Positions 1 to 9,823 of a DNA stretch of 64,000 bases are shown piece by piece. Source of the DNA: Leptospira biflexa serovar Patoc strain 'Patoc 1 (Paris)' (GTDB taxonomy: Bacteria; Spirochaetota; Leptospiria; Leptospirales; Leptospiraceae). Each line of letters begins with the position of its first letter. Within the stretch, counting starts at the first letter, position 1. The DNA is taken from assembly GCF_000017685.1 (NCBI RefSeq), contig NC_010602.1, forward strand, positions 2,063,501 to 2,127,500, read 5' to 3'. The notes under the pieces were generated by a model. It saw only the letters and a program-made list of their open reading frames with translations, searched no databases and had not been told where the DNA came from. The translations under genes and the position numbers were made by a program.

Positions 1-18
1 CAAAGTTTATTCGACCAA

Positions 19-645
19 ATGTCCTACAAACTTTCCATCCTACTTTATGATCGAATTTATTTACCGACCCAAGCAAAAGAAATTTTACTCGGTGATAATA
101 CGGAATCTGATTATATGATTTTTACACTCTACCAATTGATTTGTATGGGAAAACTTTCTGGAGATGAACTGGAAGAATACTTATATAAATTAAACTTTTT
201 AGGACGAGACGCCATCACAAGAGATGCGGCAAAAAAAATTCGTTTGTATTCGGAAGAAATCCTTCGCATCCATGGACCAAAGAACCCAGTGGTACTCAGT
301 CTCATCAATCGAACAACCCACGGTCCAAATGAATCGGATATGTTACAAAAAGTAAAGGAAGCTTTACCTGAGGGTTGTTACGAAAAGGAATTTGGGACAA
401 AACAAGCATTTTATGGAACTGAGGGAGCGATTGGAATGGCAATCATACTAGAAAAATATGGATTCCTTGATTCCAACCAAATCCTAACAGTGATTGCAGG
501 TATGATTGGTAAAGTTCTGGAAGGCAAATTAGTCGACGAAACATATTTGATGAAACAACTCGAAGAATTAACGCTCCCGAAAGATACAGAAGGAACAAGA
601 GCCAAAATCAAAGAAAGTTTGACAGCAGCATTCCAGAAGGAATAA
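19..645 (+). CDS. hypothetical protein, possibly 5'-extended beyond window
   Basis: I do not recognise this 208-residue protein. It has no signal peptide or membrane segment and looks like a soluble, mainly helical, charged protein. The chosen start is the ATG at position 19, but the frame is open to the left edge (codons 1-18 have no stop), so the true start may lie outside the window. It ends 25 bases before the convergent acyltransferase gene, so it is the last gene of a plus-strand unit entering from the left. Coding is supported by length and amino-acid composition only; nothing ties it to the O-antigen locus. Confidence 0.75.
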   Translation: MSYKLSILLYDRIYLPTQAKEILLGDNTESDYMIFTLYQLICMGKLSGDELEEYLYKLNFLGRDAITRDAAKKIRLYSEEILRIHGPKNPVVLSLINRTTHGPNESDMLQKVKEALPEGCYEKEFGTKQAFYGTEGAIGMAIILEKYGFLDSNQILTVIAGMIGKVLEGKLVDETYLMKQLEELTLPKDTEGTRAKIKESLTAAFQKE

Positions 646-670
646 ACTTGGACGGACTTTTTTTAATTGC

Positions 671-2143
671 TTAACTATCTTGAAAACGATGTAGGTATTG
701 ATAAAAAAACAATCTCTTATATTTCCAGAGAGAAACTGCATTAAATCCAACTGGAAGAATCAATATAAAATTCAGAATCAAATTGGAAACTGGTGAATTT
801 GGAACAAAGTCAACGGAAATCATTTGTTTTAAAATAAGATAAGGTAAAAACGAAATAAAGGTTAGCAAAACTGAAACTAACTTCCGCTCTTTTATGTTCC
901 CCTTCACGTAATAAAATGTATTGGTGGAAATATCAAATCGAGCCTGCGTCCACTCTCTAATCTTTAAAAAAGGTTTTTCAATGAGTAAATAACTTACAAG
1001 TGCAATCAAAGCAGAAATGAAAAGGCTTAATGCAGATGCTTTCAAAAGTTGATTGAAACCATTGGCATCTCGATTTAGGTGGTTGAGTAAATTCAACATC
1101 ACAGTGGTATTGACAAGCATGTGAACCAAATAGATCCCATAACTAAGTTTACCAATAAACACAAGAACTGGATTGGCTAAAAACCAAGCAATCTTCGAGA
1201 AAAAACCACCCACAGCACCATATACTACTACAAACGCAAATAGTGAATAAAAGCTAATTCGAAAAACGGTAAAATAAATTTTGGATTCCCAGAATTCCAA
1301 TGTCGAAAGGTAACAAAAAATAAAAAACAAAACTGCAAAAACGAAATAGAACTTCGATTTTGCATTTGGAAGTTCTTTCGAAATTTTTCCCGAACGCCAT
1401 AACTCCATTAATAGAATACCATAAACAAAAGGCTCAAAATGTGTATGAATCGGGTGAAACAAATGCATAACCGATTCATCAAATCCATTGATTGGTACAT
1501 ATAGATGATAATAGAAACGAATGAAGTTTGGTAATATGAGTAATAGAATTAGAAACGAATATTTTTGACGTGATGTGGACAAGGCCTTTGTATAAAACAA
1601 AAATGCAAACGGCATCGCCAAATAAAATTGTTCTTCCATGGAGAGGGACCAACCATGAACCATGATCCGCTTTGGAAAATAATTTGAAATGTAAGCAAAA
1701 TCTGTCCACCAATAGGATAACTTTACTTTTAAATCAGCGAGACCTCCCGCAAATTCTCCTGTTACTCCGTGTGCTTCCGTTTTTTTTAAGATACCTGCCA
1801 TAATCAAAATCGTGATCGAAAGAATCACATAAAAAGCAGGAAAGATTCTAAGAGATCGTTTGATTACAAAATTTTTCCAACTAACAAAAAAACTAGCTCG
1901 TTCCAATTCTCTAGAAAAAGACGTTGATACTAAAAAAGCACTGATCACGAAAAAAAGACTCATCAGAAATTCAACATTCTGAGCATTCGGCAGATAATCG
2001 CTGTAATGCTTTGGAAAAGCATCAATCGAAAATGCAAAACAATGGAATAATATTACGAAGTAACAACTTAAAGCCCGAATGCCGTATAATTCATTAATTT
2101 CTTTTTTGTTTTTCTTAAATATTTCTAGAAAATATTCTTTCAT
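671..2143 (-). CDS. acyltransferase 3 family membrane protein (OafA/YrhL type)
   Basis: A multi-spanning inner-membrane acyltransferase (family acyltransferase 3), which typically moves acetyl or another acyl group from the cytoplasm onto a cell-surface glycan. Seen: the N-terminal ELYGIRAL segment followed by an LFH with the family's conserved His near residue 34, basic KRSLRIFPAF near residue 95, and HGWSLSMEEQFYL at about residues 163-175, followed by hydrophobic segments. There is no periplasmic SGNH domain, unlike the homologue at 59182-61236. A TTG at 2191 would lengthen it by 16 residues, but that sits inside a promoter-like stretch, so the ATG at 2143 is preferred. The acceptor is unknown; O-antigen decoration is likely from the neighbours (inference). 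Confidence 0.88.
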   Translation of the reverse strand: MKEYFLEIFKKNKKEINELYGIRALSCYFVILFHCFAFSIDAFPKHYSDYLPNAQNVEFLMSLFFVISAFLVSTSFSRELERASFFVSWKNFVIKRSLRIFPAFYVILSITILIMAGILKKTEAHGVTGEFAGGLADLKVKLSYWWTDFAYISNYFPKRIMVHGWSLSMEEQFYLAMPFAFLFYTKALSTSRQKYSFLILLLILPNFIRFYYHLYVPINGFDESVMHLFHPIHTHFEPFVYGILLMELWRSGKISKELPNAKSKFYFVFAVLFFIFCYLSTLEFWESKIYFTVFRISFYSLFAFVVVYGAVGGFFSKIAWFLANPVLVFIGKLSYGIYLVHMLVNTTVMLNLLNHLNRDANGFNQLLKASALSLFISALIALVSYLLIEKPFLKIREWTQARFDISTNTFYYVKGNIKERKLVSVLLTFISFLPYLILKQMISVDFVPNSPVSNLILNFILILPVGFNAVSLWKYKRLFFYQYLHRFQDS

Positions 2144-2181
2144 AATCTCACTGTTTTGGAAATACTGTTTTTGAGATTCTA

Positions 2182-2211
2182 TATAAAGCAATCTATTTTT
2201 ACTTGATTCAA
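2182..2211 (-). promoter_or_regulatory. candidate sigma70-type promoter for the 671-2143 acyltransferase
   Basis: Reading on the minus strand there is TTGAAT (2206-2211), an 18-base spacer and TTTATA (2182-2187), so transcription would start about 30 bases upstream of the ATG at 2143. This fits the ATG rather than the TTG at 2191. It is sequence pattern only, in AT-rich DNA where such boxes arise by chance. Confidence 0.3.
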
Positions 2212-2252
2212 AGGATTAAGAATCTGGATCAGAAAGGAAAGGCTAAATCTAA

Positions 2253-3845
2253 ATGGTGATCATGCGAAAACTTTCAACTTATCAATCTTGGATCAAATGG
2301 ATCTTTTTTTTAAGTTTCGTTTTTTTATCCATTCAGTATACATCTCCACAATATTCCTACTTTCAAGATAGCCACGATAAACTAATTCAAACCTATTCCA
2401 TTTGGAAAAATCATTTCCTATCCGACGCTCTGTATTATCCCGCGAAAGTTTTTGATTCAAATTATGAATACATCCACCTCACCAAAAACTTATTTCTAAA
2501 AATTGACGAAAGACTCGTGAGTGCGTTTCCGATTCAGTTTGCCTATTTGATGGCACCTTTTTTATTCGTCTTTCCGCTTTCTAGTTTGGTTTATACATCT
2601 CTTTTATTCTTAATATTATCTTTTTTCCTATTAAGAAGGTATTACCAGTTTTCATTTTTGTTATTGTGGATTAGTTTCTTCGGTACTTTCCTTTGGCCAC
2701 TTAGTTGGGAATATTCCGAACTACCTGCAATATTTGCTTTTTCAGTATTTTGCCTTTTACCAATTCTAAAACGAAAAAAAGAAACTATCTTCCAATTGTT
2801 AGGTGGAATTGGACTCTCTTGGATCGTGATGGTTCGCCTAGATACCCTTCCATTCTTTCTCCTATTTTTTTTGAGTTACTTTTATTTCATTTGGAAAGAT
2901 AAAAACCGAAATGGATTCTTTAAGGAAATTTTATCCTTAAAAATTCTCATATTTTCCGGCATCATCGGGATCTTATTTCAATTTTTAATTAATACTATTC
3001 TTGTTCACCATTTTCTTGGATCGAGATACTTGGCAAACATGAATGGATTTTCGGTGGAAATGTCCACTAGACTTCAATGGTTTCAAAGCCTACTCTTTTA
3101 TGGTGAGAAAAAAATTGGATTCTTTGTATATTTACCAATCACTGTATTTCTTCTAATTTTTTATGGGATCAAATTTAACAAAATCAATAGAACAAAAAAA
3201 TCTTTGTTTCTATCAATGACTATGACAATATTTCTAATTCCATTCCTTGCCCCAAACGACGGATTTAACAATTGGGGACCGCGTTATTTCACAGTATTAT
3301 TGATACCGTATCTACTCTTATTAAAACCAATTTTGTCGATCGTTTTCAAAAAAAGAAAATGGATATATTCAATTTTCTTCTCTCTCTTATTCCTATATTC
3401 GGGTACGTTAGGATTGATCGGTGCAAAAATTCAAAAATCGAAAACAAATTTAATCAAAAAATTCCAATCCGTCACAAATACGATCAAACCAGATATTATC
3501 GTATTCACCGACTATCTAAATTTATATTCAATGGGAAGCGATTACATCAAACTTATGGCAATTGTTTCCTACACAACAGAATCCAATACAAAGCTCATCC
3601 ATAGTATTAGTGAAATGATGCCAAATAAAAAAATAGCCTTCGTTGACTGGCACCCTTCTATTTTAACTCAAGAAATCAGAAGAACAATGAATGCAGAAAA
3701 ATTAAAAGGTGGATTTCCCATTTCAGATTGGAACTCTGATCTGCTAGAAAACACACTTAAAAATTTTACCTTCGATTACCAGAGAATCGACATTCAAACT
3801 TACCGTATTTGGTTGGGAACTATTGCTGAGAAGGAATCGAAGTGA
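2253..3845 (+). CDS. GT-C-like polytopic membrane protein (paralogue 1)
   Basis: A 530-residue polytopic membrane protein: an N-terminal membrane segment, a first extracytoplasmic loop with LYYPAKVFDS, about ten further hydrophobic helices, and a C-terminal soluble domain of about 120 residues. The arrangement resembles lipid-phosphate-sugar-dependent GT-C glycosyltransferases, but I see no canonical catalytic motif, so the function is inference. It shares the YPAK/YPAN loop, a Y/LSE[LV]P segment, an ND-G-GPRYF stretch and a KPDIIVF segment with the products of 3842-5359 and 9820-11355. A strong AGGAAAGG ribosome site (2235-2242) sets the start. Two T-runs (T8 at 2304-2311 and T7 at 2320-2326) lie in the first 30 codons. 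It overlaps the next gene by GTGA. Confidence 0.8.
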   Translation: MVIMRKLSTYQSWIKWIFFLSFVFLSIQYTSPQYSYFQDSHDKLIQTYSIWKNHFLSDALYYPAKVFDSNYEYIHLTKNLFLKIDERLVSAFPIQFAYLMAPFLFVFPLSSLVYTSLLFLILSFFLLRRYYQFSFLLLWISFFGTFLWPLSWEYSELPAIFAFSVFCLLPILKRKKETIFQLLGGIGLSWIVMVRLDTLPFFLLFFLSYFYFIWKDKNRNGFFKEILSLKILIFSGIIGILFQFLINTILVHHFLGSRYLANMNGFSVEMSTRLQWFQSLLFYGEKKIGFFVYLPITVFLLIFYGIKFNKINRTKKSLFLSMTMTIFLIPFLAPNDGFNNWGPRYFTVLLIPYLLLLKPILSIVFKKRKWIYSIFFSLLFLYSGTLGLIGAKIQKSKTNLIKKFQSVTNTIKPDIIVFTDYLNLYSMGSDYIKLMAIVSYTTESNTKLIHSISEMMPNKKIAFVDWHPSILTQEIRRTMNAEKLKGGFPISDWNSDLLENTLKNFTFDYQRIDIQTYRIWLGTIAEKESK

Positions 3846-5359
3846 ATCACATGAATAGAAAAGATTTCAATTTATTGTTTATCTTCTTTGTATCAATTTT
3901 ATGTCTACAATTGTTTCTTTCGGCTAAAAACAGTTTTATATCCGATTCATTGGCAAAAGCCTTTCAAATTGAATCTGCAAAAACACTCAAGTCAGACATT
4001 ATTTATCCAGCAAACTTGTTAGATGCTGAAAAAAATCATCATCCAGTATTATTTATAATCAAAAATAAAGAAGAATTAAAATCGGTATTTTCCCAAACAT
4101 TTGCATCGATTTATGCGTTTATTTTTTATTTTATACCCGTTCAATTAATGTTATTTTTTAATGGTTTCTTTCTTTTGCTAAGTGCGTATACTCTAAATCG
4201 ATATGCAAATATTTCTATAAAAGTAAGTCTCCTTCTTTTTGTTTGCTCCATTGTTCTCACTCAGGTAATTGATTTATCCGAGGTTCCCTTTACTCTGTTC
4301 TATGTTAGTTTTTGTTATGCTATATGGACAAAATCAATACAACAAAAGAATGAATTTCTCACTGCAATCACGCTCTTATTATTTGTTTTAGGAAGTTTTC
4401 TACGTTTAGAAATTCTTCTGTTATCAAGTTTAGTATTTTTAAATTCCATGATTCAAACTTCATTAGACAAAAGTTTCAAAAATGGATTCCTTTATCTAAT
4501 CTCCTACACTCTTGCAATTTCTATATTCCTTATTTGGAATTATCATGAATTTGGCCACCCTTTTGGTATCCGATATTTATTCAACTATAGCACTGGAAGT
4601 AACTTAACTCTGATATCAAGAGTTTCCAATTTGTTTCATATCCTATTTTCAGGTAACCCTACCTTAGGTTTTAAATTTGGATTCTTTTTATTTTCTCCTT
4701 ATTTTATCTATCTTTGTATAAAATATTGGAAACAGATGTACCCCAAAAAAGAGAATTATATTATATCATTTCATTTTATTGTTTTTTTAATTTATCCCAT
4801 ACTAGTTGGTCTTTCCGCTCCGAATGACGGTATCACCATTACTGGAAGATATGCCCTTTTTACAATTATCCCTGGTATTTTCATTCTCAATCATTTTTGG
4901 GATAAAATCAAATCAGACAAATTTTTTCTTACTCTTTTGTTATTTTCATTTTTCCTTAATATCTTTGTTTTAAAAATTTCAAAAGAAAGTTTCAAAATGA
5001 TTAAAAAAACGAACAAAATTTATGAGTCTTTCAAAGCCGACTTATGGATTTTTTATGATCAGAATATTAGTGGTACAGCAGGAGTGCATTTACTCACGCA
5101 AAAAAGTTTATCATTTCAAGAATTCTCAGATATTGAAAAAAGAAAACAATTACTTGAGGTATTGAAAAAAAATCAAATCAAGTCCGTTTATACCTTTGAT
5201 TTTTCAAAAACAGTTCCAAATTCCTTTATGAATTTAAAAAGAGAGATTGAATTATCTAACGTGGATTTTGTTAAATTTTGGGAGTTGGAAGGATATACAT
5301 GTCATTCTTACCAAGAAGTTGCCTTTATTGGCTACCGGCAGTGCTCACTTAAAGAATAA
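3842..5359 (+). CDS. GT-C-like polytopic membrane protein (paralogue 2)
   Basis: A 505-residue paralogue of the preceding product with the same layout: N-terminal helix, extracytoplasmic loop with DIIYPANLLDA, many membrane helices, SAPNDG followed by TGRYALF, and a soluble C-terminal tail beginning KADLWIFYD. It starts with GTG inside a GTGA overlap with the upstream stop, so the two are translationally coupled; an ATG at 3851 is an alternative. A role in transferring a lipid-linked sugar on the periplasmic face is inferred from topology and from the three polyprenyl-phosphate sugar synthase-like genes nearby, not from a recognised active site. It ends convergently with the broken gene at 5422-7288. 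Confidence 0.78.
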   Translation: MNHMNRKDFNLLFIFFVSILCLQLFLSAKNSFISDSLAKAFQIESAKTLKSDIIYPANLLDAEKNHHPVLFIIKNKEELKSVFSQTFASIYAFIFYFIPVQLMLFFNGFFLLLSAYTLNRYANISIKVSLLLFVCSIVLTQVIDLSEVPFTLFYVSFCYAIWTKSIQQKNEFLTAITLLLFVLGSFLRLEILLLSSLVFLNSMIQTSLDKSFKNGFLYLISYTLAISIFLIWNYHEFGHPFGIRYLFNYSTGSNLTLISRVSNLFHILFSGNPTLGFKFGFFLFSPYFIYLCIKYWKQMYPKKENYIISFHFIVFLIYPILVGLSAPNDGITITGRYALFTIIPGIFILNHFWDKIKSDKFFLTLLLFSFFLNIFVLKISKESFKMIKKTNKIYESFKADLWIFYDQNISGTAGVHLLTQKSLSFQEFSDIEKRKQLLEVLKKNQIKSVYTFDFSKTVPNSFMNLKREIELSNVDFVKFWELEGYTCHSYQEVAFIGYRQCSLKE

Positions 5360-5421
5360 GATGGTTTTTGAAATATACAGATAATATCAATTTTAGCCAA
5401 CGCTTATCAAGATGGAATCAC

Positions 5422-7288
5422 TCACTGTAGGTTGTAGGTTTTCATTATTTGAGTGACCAATTTTTCACTTGGTGAACGAAGTTTCCATAATACCAGAAAA
5501 TATTCTTTAATTGTCTCATCAAGAATCATATCCGATAATGTTCGCCACTCTTCATTAGAAATAGTTTTTTTCAAAATAGATATAAATCGATAAACGTTTC
5601 TAGCTACAGGAAGGCAATATTTCTTATCCTCATTACATAATATAAATTAAGTTTTTAATTGTTGATAAGATAAATCTTTTACAAATTGATCATAGATTTT
5701 CCTATCTAATGTATTTGCATTCTGTTCCATACTACGATTTAAATAAATACCAGAGTGGATCTTACCACCATCGGGACATCTCGCAATTGGAATCTCTTCC
5801 GAATTCTCATATACCAAACGATAATCCTTTAATAACATGCGATCATTCATCAGATCTGAATAAACACAGTTCCAAGGGAAATGAATTTCCAAAATCTCGG
5901 GCTTTTGCAAAGAGATGTAACTCTTAATTAATTTCGAATCATTTTTATTTCTGGCTAAAAATTGATTCCCTAGATATCCTAAGTCCAACACATTTAATTT
6001 CTTTTCAAAGCTCATCACATCTAAGTCAGCAATCGCAACTAAAGGTAATTGAATTTCAGTTTGTTTCGAAATGGACAAAATCGTTTCTTTTCTATCTTCA
6101 AATATTTTCGCACTACAACAAAGATCGTACGATTTCAATTTGTAGTTTTTGTATGATATAAAACATGTTAGAAGAAAAACCAAAATAAAAATAAATTTCT
6201 TTTGTTTAAATATTGAACCTATACTTGCAATAAATAACACACTCGAGATAGCTAACATCCAAGTCATAGGCCTTGCTGGATCGAGTCTGAAATTACCAAT
6301 GAGAAATGGATGAAAAATTCCTGGTAACAGGAAAGCGAAAGATAAATAGAAAAAATTCAATTCCCGATTACTTCTTCTGAAAAACAAAAACAGTCCCAAA
6401 TTTATTGGAATAAGTAACAATAAATTTTGTTTAAATCCTATTTTGAATATTTCCCAATTTTTGATTAAACTGGGATTAAAAGTGAATAGATGATTTAGAT
6501 TTTCCAATAGAGATAAATCTTGTGCTGTAGATGTATTAGGAAATATTTTCCCAAAATATAGAGATCGTATTACAAAAAATATTACCCAAAGGATAATAGC
6601 CATAAGAACGGGGTATATCTTTCGCACTGAGCTTCTTTGTCGATACAGGATGACAAAGAAAATAATAAATACAAATGAAAGATGATAGACACTTTCGATT
6701 CTTACTATGCTCGCAAAGAATAAAAGAATTGAATTTTTTGCAAGAGACAACTCTTTACCTTCAACTAAGCCGAATAAGATCAGTAGACAAAGGAGATAAA
6801 AGAAATGAAGCCAAGGGTTCTCCATTCCAGAAGAATGCCATGTTAAAAAAGTATAGGAAATAGAAAGCAAAACGGAACATAAAAAAACTAAAAATAGAAC
6901 GAATGAATCTGATTCAGAAAGTATAGTTTTGAATATATAGTAAATGACGAAACCGAATAGAAAAGTTGTAAACCACCATTGAATGATAAAAAAATCAGAA
7001 TAATGCATTGGAATGGTTTGATATACCAATGCAAACAACAGAAACTCAAACGGAGAAGAAAAACCCTCTTCGATCTCGCCACTTGGATTCACACCAATGA
7101 ATCCAAAATCGATCCAATTTTTTTGCATGACTAAGCGTAATGATTCCATCATCTCGATTCAAATAAAAACTCTCAGGATAAAAACTGAGTCCTATTTTAA
7201 ATACAATGATTGTAATAAAACCTGATATGGTGGGAAATAAAAATTTCTTAAACCATACTGCAGAATTTATTCTTTTGAAAAGACTCAT
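5422..7288 (-). pseudogene. broken GT-C membrane glycosyltransferase (frameshift plus in-frame stop)
   Basis: The parts of one polytopic membrane glycosyltransferase are split between two frames. The N-terminal piece (start ATG 7288) carries an N-terminal membrane helix and the acidic NRDDGIITLSHAK loop, placed like the catalytic loop of GT-C enzymes. At an A7 run (7118-7124 as T7 on the plus strand) the frame is lost. Removing one A would continue HAKNWIDFGFIGVNPSGE into the long frame of membrane helices down to a TAA at 5647-5649. The same frame then stays open 74 codons beyond that stop, to 5422, encoding a plausible helical tail containing CNEDKKYCLPVARNVYRF. So there are at least one frameshift and one probable nonsense codon. 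Sequencing error at the A7 run, slipped-strand switching and true decay are all possible. It is the last minus-strand gene of the locus. Confidence 0.75.
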
Positions 7289-7331
7289 ATTTTATTTATT
7301 TAACTTTCTTATCTGATGAAAATTTATGATG

Positions 7332-8321
7332 TTAACGCTTCTGTTTCTGTTGTGATTTTACAAATTCTACAACATACAAAGGCCGACCTTTGGATTCCTC
7401 GAAAATTCTAGCTACGTACTCGCCTAGAATCCCTATGGAAATTAAAATTGAACCGCCGATGAGGCAGATAAGTGTCACAATTGTGGCCCAACCTGGATTG
7501 TAAACAATTGGCATATGAAGTATAAAATGTTGAAAAGCACGGTAGAGAGCATACATACCGACCGCAAAGCCAATGAAGGCCACAAAAATACCCAGACCTA
7601 AACTAAACCTCAAGGGAAGTGGTGAAAACGATACAGCAGCATTCATAGCCAACTTTAACATTTTTTGAAGCGGATATTTTGTTTCTCCAGCTACACGAGG
7701 ATCACGCTTATAATAAACTGGAATTTGTGGAAATCCAATCCAAGCGTTCATTCCCCGTAGAAATCGATGATTTTCTCTTAGGCCATTCAAAGCATCCAAA
7801 CATCTCCTCGAAATCAATCGGAAGTCTCCTGAATCTAATGGTAAATCCTTATGAACCAAAACCTTCATGAGTCGATAAAAAATCCATGCTGTTATTTTCT
7901 TAAACCAAGACTCACCAGAGCGAGTTAGTCTTTGTCCATAAACCACATCATATCCATCTTGGAAACGGTTTAACATTTCGAGAATTACTTCTGGTGGATC
8001 CTGTAAATCAGCATCCATGATCACAACGGCATCCCCTTTTGCATAATCCATACCCGCCGTCACTGCGATTTGATGACCAAAATTCCGAGAAAGACTCACA
8101 ATTTTCACCCTGGAATCTTTATTTGCCCAATCAACCAATTCAAAAATCGTATGGTCGCTACTGCCATCATTGACTAAGATTAGTTCCACTTTTGAAGGTA
8201 ACTTAGGTAAGAATGAATCTAATCGTTCTCTCAAAATGGGAAGAACCGATTCCTCATTATAACAAGGAATAATAATCGAAAGTAGTTTCGGGAAATTGCG
8301 TTTTTCTAAATAATATTTCAT
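7332..8321 (-). CDS. GtrB-like polyprenyl-phosphate glycosyltransferase (GT2)
   Basis: A family 2 glycosyltransferase of the GtrB/DPM1 type, which normally makes undecaprenyl-phosphate-linked glucose or a related sugar at the cytoplasmic face. Seen: IIPCYNEESVL near the start, VNDGSSDHT around residue 53, the DADLQDPPE metal-binding region near residue 102, a GDFRLISRR segment, and two membrane helices in the last 100 residues (about 235-310). The length (329) is normal for the family. It precedes the broken GT-C gene and follows a GT39-like enzyme, which would be expected users of its product (inference). The sugar cannot be read from the sequence. Confidence 0.88.
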   Translation of the reverse strand: MKYYLEKRNFPKLLSIIIPCYNEESVLPILRERLDSFLPKLPSKVELILVNDGSSDHTIFELVDWANKDSRVKIVSLSRNFGHQIAVTAGMDYAKGDAVVIMDADLQDPPEVILEMLNRFQDGYDVVYGQRLTRSGESWFKKITAWIFYRLMKVLVHKDLPLDSGDFRLISRRCLDALNGLRENHRFLRGMNAWIGFPQIPVYYKRDPRVAGETKYPLQKMLKLAMNAAVSFSPLPLRFSLGLGIFVAFIGFAVGMYALYRAFQHFILHMPIVYNPGWATIVTLICLIGGSILISIGILGEYVARIFEESKGRPLYVVEFVKSQQKQKR

Positions 8322-8419
8322 TTTCTTTCTTAATCTACTTGAGTAACCTTATTTATAACTTATACTTTAATATTTAAATCCATTTCATAGGTATGCTTCG
8401 CTAATTAAAGAATTCATAT

Positions 8420-9823
8420 TTAATATTTGATAAATTCTTCGATGCTAAAACCATACAAAGCAGTCTCTTTTTGCTTTTTCCACAGATCGGAGTTCTCAAA
8501 ACTTTTTCCGTTTCCGCCCATAAATCTTTTTACTACACAAGTCTCTTTCTGTTGCAAATCAACATTATTTCCGAGTATAGTCGGTGTTAACCGCTGATTG
8601 CCTTGCCAATTCAAGTAGAGCGAGATATATTCAGGTGTTGCATCGGAAAAGACAACCGGACCGGCACAATGCTCAATGAGATAAGAAGTTGTACCTCGCC
8701 AGTCCTCTTTGAATTGAATGTAGAAATTCTTCTTAAAATCGATAAAGGAAAGACTTAAAAATAGAATTAATCCCAAAAGAATTTTTTTATTCTGAATTTG
8801 ATTTCTTAAATTTTCACTGGCAAATAAATACACCAATGGTAATGTTACAATCCAATTTCTGTTAGTTGCAATTGGTTTAATATAAGAAAATAAAGTTGTA
8901 GAAACTACAATCAAAATGGCTACAAATAGTGACAATTCACCAAATGTTAAATAAAATTTTTGTTTATGATTTCTTTTGGTTTGAATCGATCCAACCAGCG
9001 AATAGATGAAAAAGAGCACAGGCAAAAGTGCTGTCAGGAAAAAATATTTTTTTGAAGTATATAAGAACAGAGATCCATATGTTAATAATAATACGATCCC
9101 AGGAGGATCGATCCAAGAAGCTGTTTGTATCCTAGAAGTAATGAATAACTGAAACAAAAATGGCAAATAAAAGCAAAAAGATATAAACCCAAGAAAAAAT
9201 ATTACCTTGGAAATTGGATCTTTATGATAGAAATAATAAACAAAACAAACAAAATACAAACTTCCAATGAATATAAATCCGAATAAATGAACATAAGAAA
9301 TCGTTACGGAAAGGACACTTAATATGCACAAATGCATAATCTTCTTTGGTTCCGAAATCAATTTCTCAAAAAATATCAAAATCAATGAAGATAAACATAA
9401 AAGTAGGCTATATGATCGAACTTCTTGGGCATAATATATTGCGCCTGGTGACAAAGAGAACAAACAAAGAAACAAAAATCGTTTCTTTGAATCCCAAGCG
9501 CGAGTGAAAATACCTATCAGTATTAAGTTGAATATGGATATGATTGCAGGAAATAATTTAATTGTAATCTCACTCATTCCTGGGATGAGTCGAATCCAAA
9601 GTCGAAGTAAAATTTGAAATAAAGGAGGATGAGGATCATCTGCCAAATAAACCCAAAATTCAGACCAATTCTGAATCGAAGATGCATATACAGAATATAA
9701 TTCATCTGTCCATAAACTTTGTCGATCAATAGAAAAGAGTCGTAAAAAAATGCCAATTGAAATCAATAAGTAGGTTAAAATTTCTATCTTCCAATTTTTT
9801 ATGCGTTCCCTCTCGATTTTCAC
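8420..9823 (-). CDS. GT39/ArnT-like membrane glycosyltransferase
   Basis: A 467-residue polytopic protein of the PMT/ArnT-like GT-C superfamily. The first large loop carries WTDELYSVYASS (the acidic DE expected for catalysis) and DDPHPPLFQILLRLW, both typical of the PMT_2 group, then about ten membrane helices and a short soluble tail. Such enzymes use a polyprenyl-phosphate sugar and act on the periplasmic side. It starts with GTG in a GTGA overlap with the stop of the upstream gene (9820-11355), so the two are coupled. The acceptor could be O-antigen, lipid A or a protein; context favours polysaccharide. Confidence 0.85.
   Translation of the reverse strand: MKIERERIKNWKIEILTYLLISIGIFLRLFSIDRQSLWTDELYSVYASSIQNWSEFWVYLADDPHPPLFQILLRLWIRLIPGMSEITIKLFPAIISIFNLILIGIFTRAWDSKKRFLFLCLFSLSPGAIYYAQEVRSYSLLLCLSSLILIFFEKLISEPKKIMHLCILSVLSVTISYVHLFGFIFIGSLYFVCFVYYFYHKDPISKVIFFLGFISFCFYLPFLFQLFITSRIQTASWIDPPGIVLLLTYGSLFLYTSKKYFFLTALLPVLFFIYSLVGSIQTKRNHKQKFYLTFGELSLFVAILIVVSTTLFSYIKPIATNRNWIVTLPLVYLFASENLRNQIQNKKILLGLILFLSLSFIDFKKNFYIQFKEDWRGTTSYLIEHCAGPVVFSDATPEYISLYLNWQGNQRLTPTILGNNVDLQQKETCVVKRFMGGNGKSFENSDLWKKQKETALYGFSIEEFIKY

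Noticed and set aside
7046..7288. A separate 80-residue minus-strand gene
   Set aside because: Its frame joins the following long frame at an A7 run with a family-like sequence, so it is treated as the 5' part of the broken GT-C gene.
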